Source: Streptomonospora nanhaiensis
Lineage (GTDB): Bacteria; Actinomycetota; Actinomycetes; Streptosporangiales; Streptosporangiaceae
Length of the DNA stretch: 64,000 bases
Assembly: GCF_026642255.1 (NCBI RefSeq)
Contig: NZ_CP113264.1
Location: forward strand, 6,572,001-6,636,000
Direction: 5' to 3'
Positions 60,588 to 64,000 of this stretch are shown piece after piece. A model generated the notes under the pieces. That model was not told the DNA's origin. It saw only the letters and a program-made list of their open reading frames with translations, and ran no database searches. A program made the position numbers and the translations under genes. Each line of letters starts with the position of its first letter. Position 1 is the stretch's first letter.

Positions 60588-61604
60588 TCAGGGGGCTCCG
60601 GCCTCGAACCGGATACGGCCCGCGGCGCGCCGCCCCCTGATGCCCCCGGGCAGGTCGATGTGGGCCTGGCCACGCCAGTCGACGACCAGGCGGTCCAGTT
60701 CGCGCACGTGCCGGGCGGTCAGCGCGCTCGCGGAGCAGCCGGCCGCCAGTGCGGCGCGGCGCAGCACGCGCGTGCGCAGCGCGTCGGGGGCCGCCTCCAG
60801 CGGGGCCACCGCCAGCTCCGGCCCGACCGGGGCCGCGGGGACCGGCGGGAGGCAGGCGGGCGTCTCGGCCGCCTGCGCGTACAGCGCGTCGGCGAAGGAG
60901 TCCAGGGTGTCGGCGTCGGCCCGCAGCAGCGCCGCCGTACGGGCGAGGGCCGCGGCGATCCCCGGCCCCAGCGTCCTCTCCAGGGCGGGCAGCGCGTCGT
61001 GGCGCACCCTCGACCGGGCGAAGCGGGGGTCCAGGTTGTGCGGGTCCTCCCAGGGGTCCAGGCCCATGAGGGCGCACGCCTCGCGGACCGTGGCGCGGTC
61101 CAGGTCGAGGAGGGGGCGCGCGTAGCCGCGGGTGCGCGGCGCCATTCCGGCCAGGGAGCGGGCCCCCGACCCCCGCGCCAGCCCCAGCAGGACCGTCTCC
61201 GCCTGGTCGTCGAGGGTGTGGCCGAGCAGCACCACCGCGGGGGCGTGCGCGGCGGCGGCGCCCTCCAGGGCGTCGTAGCGGGCACGGCGCGCGGCGGCCT
61301 CCGGCCCCCCGTCCGCGCCCACCTCCACCCTCCTGGACAGGACCGGGTCGAGCCCGAGCCCGCGCAGGACGCGGGCGACCGCCTCCGCCCGCGCCGCGGA
61401 CCCCTCCTGGAGCCCGTGGTCGACGGTGACCGCGCCCGCGGCCCTCCCCGACCTCGGCGCCTCGAAGGCCACCGCCCCCGCCAGTGCCAGGGAGTCGGCA
61501 CCGCCGCTGCACGCCACCAGCGCCGTGGCGCCGGAGGGCAGGGCGGACAGCGCCCGCCGGACCGCCGAGCGCACCGCGGCCACGGCGGGGGGCGGCCCGC
61601 TCAC
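60588..61604 (-). CDS. tilS: tRNA(Ile)-lysidine synthetase
   Basis: 338 aa. The PP-loop ATP pyrophosphatase motif TALVACSGGADSLALAGAVA lies near residue 30, and AVTVDHGLQEGSAARAEAVA, LLGHTLDDQAETVLLGLARG and RGYARPLLDLDRATVREACA, with DPHNLDPRFARSRVRHDALP, are TilS signatures. It converts the anticodon C34 of tRNA-Ile(CAU) to lysidine so that AUA is read as Ile. GTG 61604 overlaps the stop of the zinicin-like gene (GTGA), so they are translated together. The C-terminal substrate-recognition domain is short, as in other actinobacteria. Confidence 0.94.
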   Translation of the reverse strand: MSGPPPAVAAVRSAVRRALSALPSGATALVACSGGADSLALAGAVAFEAPRSGRAAGAVTVDHGLQEGSAARAEAVARVLRGLGLDPVLSRRVEVGADGGPEAAARRARYDALEGAAAAHAPAVVLLGHTLDDQAETVLLGLARGSGARSLAGMAPRTRGYARPLLDLDRATVREACALMGLDPWEDPHNLDPRFARSRVRHDALPALERTLGPGIAAALARTAALLRADADTLDSFADALYAQAAETPACLPPVPAAPVGPELAVAPLEAAPDALRTRVLRRAALAAGCSASALTARHVRELDRLVVDWRGQAHIDLPGGIRGRRAAGRIRFEAGAP

Positions 61605-62689
61605 TCGGTGATGGCGGCGGGGCGGACGACCCGGGCGACCCACGTGTGCGGGTTCCGGATCTCCTCCAGGGTGGGGAGGGTCTCGGGCGAGGTCCACACC
61701 TTGTTGAACTCCGCCATGCCGACGTCGGCCACGACGGCGCGGACGAAGGCGGCGCCCTCCTCGTACTGGCGCATCTTCATGTCCATGCCCAGCAGCTGCC
61801 GCATGATCCGGTCGAGGGGGTTGACGGACTCGCGGCGCTTCTGGAAGCGGGCGCGGATGGTGGCGACGGTCGGCACCACCTCGGGTCCGACGGCGTCCAT
61901 CACGTAGTCGCCGTGCCCCTCGGCCAGGCTCATGACCGCGGTGACGCGGTCCATGATCTCGCTCTGCTCCGGGCTCTGGATCGCGGTGATGAGGCTGGTC
62001 TCCCCGCCCCCGCGGACGGCGTCAGCGACGGCCTCGCCGGCCGCGCGCAGCCGGTCGATGAGGTCGCCCGCGTTCATGTCGGACGACAGCAGGAGCTCCT
62101 GCATGAGCCCCTGGACGTGCCCGCGCAGCCACGGCGTGGCCGTGAACTGCATGCGGTGGGTCTCCTCGTGCAGGCACACCCACAGCCGGAAGTCCCGGGG
62201 GTCGACGTCCATCTCGCGTTCGGCGTTGACGATGTTGGGCGCCACCAGGGTCAGACGGCCGGTCGACACGGCGCCGTCGGGGCCCGGTGGCAGGAAGAGC
62301 TCGTACTGGCCGAGGACCTTCCCCGCCAGGTAGGAGAGCATCGCTCCCAGCTGCATCCCGGTGATCCGGGACCCGACCGCGCTGGTCAGGTTCCCGGCGG
62401 GGCTGTTGTTGAGCCGGTCGGCGCCCATTTGCTCGAGTACGGGTTCGATGACCACTCGAAACCCGTCGACGTTGGCTCGGATCCAGCCGGGGCGGTCCAC
62501 GACGGCCGCGGGTCCCGCTGGTTCGAGGGGGTTCATTCCGGTGAAGTCGCGCACGTGCCCGGCCGCCACGGTGGAGAGCTCGCGCAACTGCGCCACGGCC
62601 TGCCGTGCGTCGGAGAGGTCCACCTGCGGCCCAGGCCGCACGAGGCGAACACCGGTGTTGACGGCTACGTCCCAGTCGATCACAGTCAC
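61601..62689 (-). CDS. Zinicin-like zinc-dependent metalloprotease (DUF2342 type)
   Basis: 362 aa with the helical DUF2342 fold. RLWVCLHEETHRMQFTATPW contains HEETH near residue 173 (zincin HExxH), and LAEGHGDYVMDAVGPEVVPT downstream supplies a conserved Glu/His, consistent with a third zinc ligand. Homologues sit next to tilS across actinobacteria and are sometimes annotated as F420-associated; no substrate is known. TAGGCT (62701-62696) ends six bases before GTG 62689, suggesting a leaderless message. Its stop overlaps the tilS start. Confidence 0.85.
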   Translation of the reverse strand: MTVIDWDVAVNTGVRLVRPGPQVDLSDARQAVAQLRELSTVAAGHVRDFTGMNPLEPAGPAAVVDRPGWIRANVDGFRVVIEPVLEQMGADRLNNSPAGNLTSAVGSRITGMQLGAMLSYLAGKVLGQYELFLPPGPDGAVSTGRLTLVAPNIVNAEREMDVDPRDFRLWVCLHEETHRMQFTATPWLRGHVQGLMQELLLSSDMNAGDLIDRLRAAGEAVADAVRGGGETSLITAIQSPEQSEIMDRVTAVMSLAEGHGDYVMDAVGPEVVPTVATIRARFQKRRESVNPLDRIMRQLLGMDMKMRQYEEGAAFVRAVVADVGMAEFNKVWTSPETLPTLEEIRNPHTWVARVVRPAAITE

Positions 62690-62780
62690 ACCGCCAGCCT
62701 ACCCACGCAGCGGCGGAGGGCACGGGGATCAGGGTCGGAATTCCGGGTGCCCCCAGGGATACCCCTGAGACCGGCCGAAT

Positions 62781-62816
62781 CGCCCCTCCGCTCCGGGCGC
62801 CCGGAGCGGAGGGGCG
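62781..62816 (-). terminator. dacB terminator, 36-base near-perfect palindrome
   Basis: CGCCCCTCCGCTCCGGG (62781-62797) pairs with CCCGGAGCGGAGGGGCG (62800-62816), two bases between. It begins eight bases past the dacB stop (62824) and precedes the zinicin-like gene's promoter. Confidence 0.8.
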
Positions 62817-62823
62817 GCAGCGG

Positions 62824-64000
62824 TCAGGAGCAGCCGCAGCGGCTGAGCGCCGCGGGCAGCGAGTCGAGCTGGTAGCCGCTCGCCGCCGGGTTGTTGGCCA
62901 TGAAGGCGAAGACGAACACGTTGCCCTCGCGGTCGTGGACCGTTCCGGCGAGGGTGGCCACCCCGTTGAGCGTGCCCGTCTTGCCGCGCACCAGGCCCGC
63001 GGCGTCGTGGGCGGAGGAGCCCTCGGTGTAGCGCCCGGCCAGGGTGCCGGTGGCGTGGGCGGTCGGCAGCCCGGTCACCGCCGCGCCCAGGTCGGGGCGT
63101 TCGCCGCTCGCGACCAGCTCCAGGAGTTCGACCAGGGCGCGCGGCGTGATGCGGTTGCGGGTGCTGAGGCCGCTGTTGTCCGTCAGGGAGACGCCCTCGA
63201 CGCCCAGCCCGGACACGATCCGCTCGGTGGCCGCCGTGGCGCCGTCGAAGGTGGGCTCCTCCCCCGTTTCGATCGCGGTGATCCGGCCCATGGACTCGGC
63301 CAGGATGTTGTCGCTGGCGAGCATCATGAACTCCACCAGGGAGGCCATCGGCGCCGACTCCACCGACGCCACGGGCTCGCCCGAGGCGGTGGCCTCCGAC
63401 GGCTCGCCCTCGACCTCGACGCCCGCCCGCTCCAGCTGCTCGGCGAACGCCCGCGCAGCGTGCAGGGACGGCTCCGTCGTGCGCGAGCCGTAACCGCTGG
63501 CCTCCGGGGAGACCCGGCCGGAGTCGAGCATCAGTGCGGTGACCGGGGCCGCGTTGCCCTCGGGGACGTAGTTGGGCTTCCAGCCCTCCGGGGTCCCGGG
63601 GCCGGCGAACAGCGAGTCGTCGTAGCCCAGGGAGACGGCGTCGACGCCCTCCGCCGCCAGCGCCTCGGCCGTGCGCGCCGCGAGCTCCTCCAGTGTGGCT
63701 ACCTGCGGGTAAGCTGCGGAGTCGGCGGTCGCGGTCAGGGTCGTGTCGCCCCCTCCGCGCAGCACCACCCGGTTCGCGCCGGTGTCGAGGTACGCCTCGG
63801 TGCGCAGCACGTGATCGGGGCCGACGGTGTCCAGGACGGCGACGGCCGTGGCGATCTTGGTCGTCGAAGCGGGGGTCACGGGCGTGTCCGCGTCACTCTC
63901 GAAGAGCGTCTCACCGGTCGTTCCGTCGACGACGTAACCGGAGAGGCCCTCCTCGAGCCCCGGGGACGACATGGGATCATCAAGGATGTCCGCGATCCGT
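62824..64000 (-). CDS. dacB: D-alanyl-D-alanine carboxypeptidase/endopeptidase (PBP4 type), 5' end outside the window
   Basis: At least 392 codons; the frame stays open to the right edge with no stop (ADILDDPMSSPGLEEGLSG continues upstream of the ATG at 63972), so the true start and signal peptide are beyond 64000. All three penicillin-binding motifs are present: SxxK in TPASTTKIATAVAVLDT, SxN in FMMLASDNILAESMG and KTG in GLVRGKTGTLNGVATLA. The insert domains between SxxK and SxN are those of the PBP4/DacB (S13) family. It trims peptidoglycan stem peptides outside the membrane. It ends in Cys-Gly-Cys-Ser. A 36-base palindrome terminates it. Confidence 0.93.
   Translation of the reverse strand, partial: RIADILDDPMSSPGLEEGLSGYVVDGTTGETLFESDADTPVTPASTTKIATAVAVLDTVGPDHVLRTEAYLDTGANRVVLRGGGDTTLTATADSAAYPQVATLEELAARTAEALAAEGVDAVSLGYDDSLFAGPGTPEGWKPNYVPEGNAAPVTALMLDSGRVSPEASGYGSRTTEPSLHAARAFAEQLERAGVEVEGEPSEATASGEPVASVESAPMASLVEFMMLASDNILAESMGRITAIETGEEPTFDGATAATERIVSGLGVEGVSLTDNSGLSTRNRITPRALVELLELVASGERPDLGAAVTGLPTAHATGTLAGRYTEGSSAHDAAGLVRGKTGTLNGVATLAGTVHDREGNVFVFAFMANNPAASGYQLDSLPAALSRCGCS

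Overview
The window is very GC-rich and packed with actinobacterial genes: bldC, lsr2 beside clpC, a subtilisin-inhibitor gene, chaplin-like secreted proteins, and the order clpC - lsr2 - lysS - coaX - nad genes - panC - folK/folB/folP/folE - ftsH - hpt - tilS - dacB. This points to a chromosomal segment of a filamentous actinomycete. A Nocardiopsaceae-like organism is my inference and cannot be confirmed here. No rRNA, tRNA, CRISPR array, insertion sequence or prophage was recognised.

Left part (1-9,700). After the tail of an S9 peptidase comes a leftward type VII-style polymorphic-toxin operon (6532 to 307): a 104-aa protein, a DUF6507-like small protein, a 1061-aa toxin with a C-terminal PD-(D/E)XK-like nuclease tip, an Imm49-type immunity gene, a YezG-like immunity gene broken by a one-base frameshift, and a YwqK-type repeat protein. 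Base composition drops inside the toxin gene where the tip begins. Across a divergent promoter region lies a DUF6177 gene, then a secreted delta-60 repeat protein.

10,000-34,100. A collection of short units: DUF4229, bldC, a small membrane protein, a secreted pectate lyase and its divergent LacI regulator with a perfect palindrome between them, DUF4291, the cytochrome c maturation operon (TlpA/ResA - CcdA - ResB - CcsB), an excisionase-like HTH protein, a phosphatase, AcuC, a large repeat-rich membrane protein, proC, a TIM-barrel isomerase, a methyltransferase, an NlpC/P60 enzyme, two SGNH hydrolases (one behind a CebR-type palindrome), radA, an SSI-type inhibitor, and a divergent membrane protein/mutY pair.

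34,100-50,000. DUF3105, clpC (with a ClgR-type box upstream), lsr2, an amino-acid N-acetyltransferase next to a 75-bp tandem repeat array, a small LuxR-type regulator, lysS, a cation-efflux transporter, coaX, a single open frame joining NadB to NadC, panC and a DUF2520 protein. The last group makes pantothenate/CoA and NAD precursors.

50,000-64,000. Two tandem chaplin-like small secreted proteins, a pair of PH-domain membrane proteins, then the leftward block dacB | zinicin-like protease - tilS | hpt | ftsH - folE | folP - NTF2-like - folB - folK - DUF3180. Many junctions are 1-4 base overlaps (GTGA, TGATG), suggesting translational coupling. A very strong double hairpin splits folE from folP, and folP then has its own apparent leaderless promoter. 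Convergent or terminal genes are closed by long GC-rich hairpins. At least eight genes have a TANNNT-like hexamer 6-7 bases before the start codon, a pattern expected of leaderless mRNAs.
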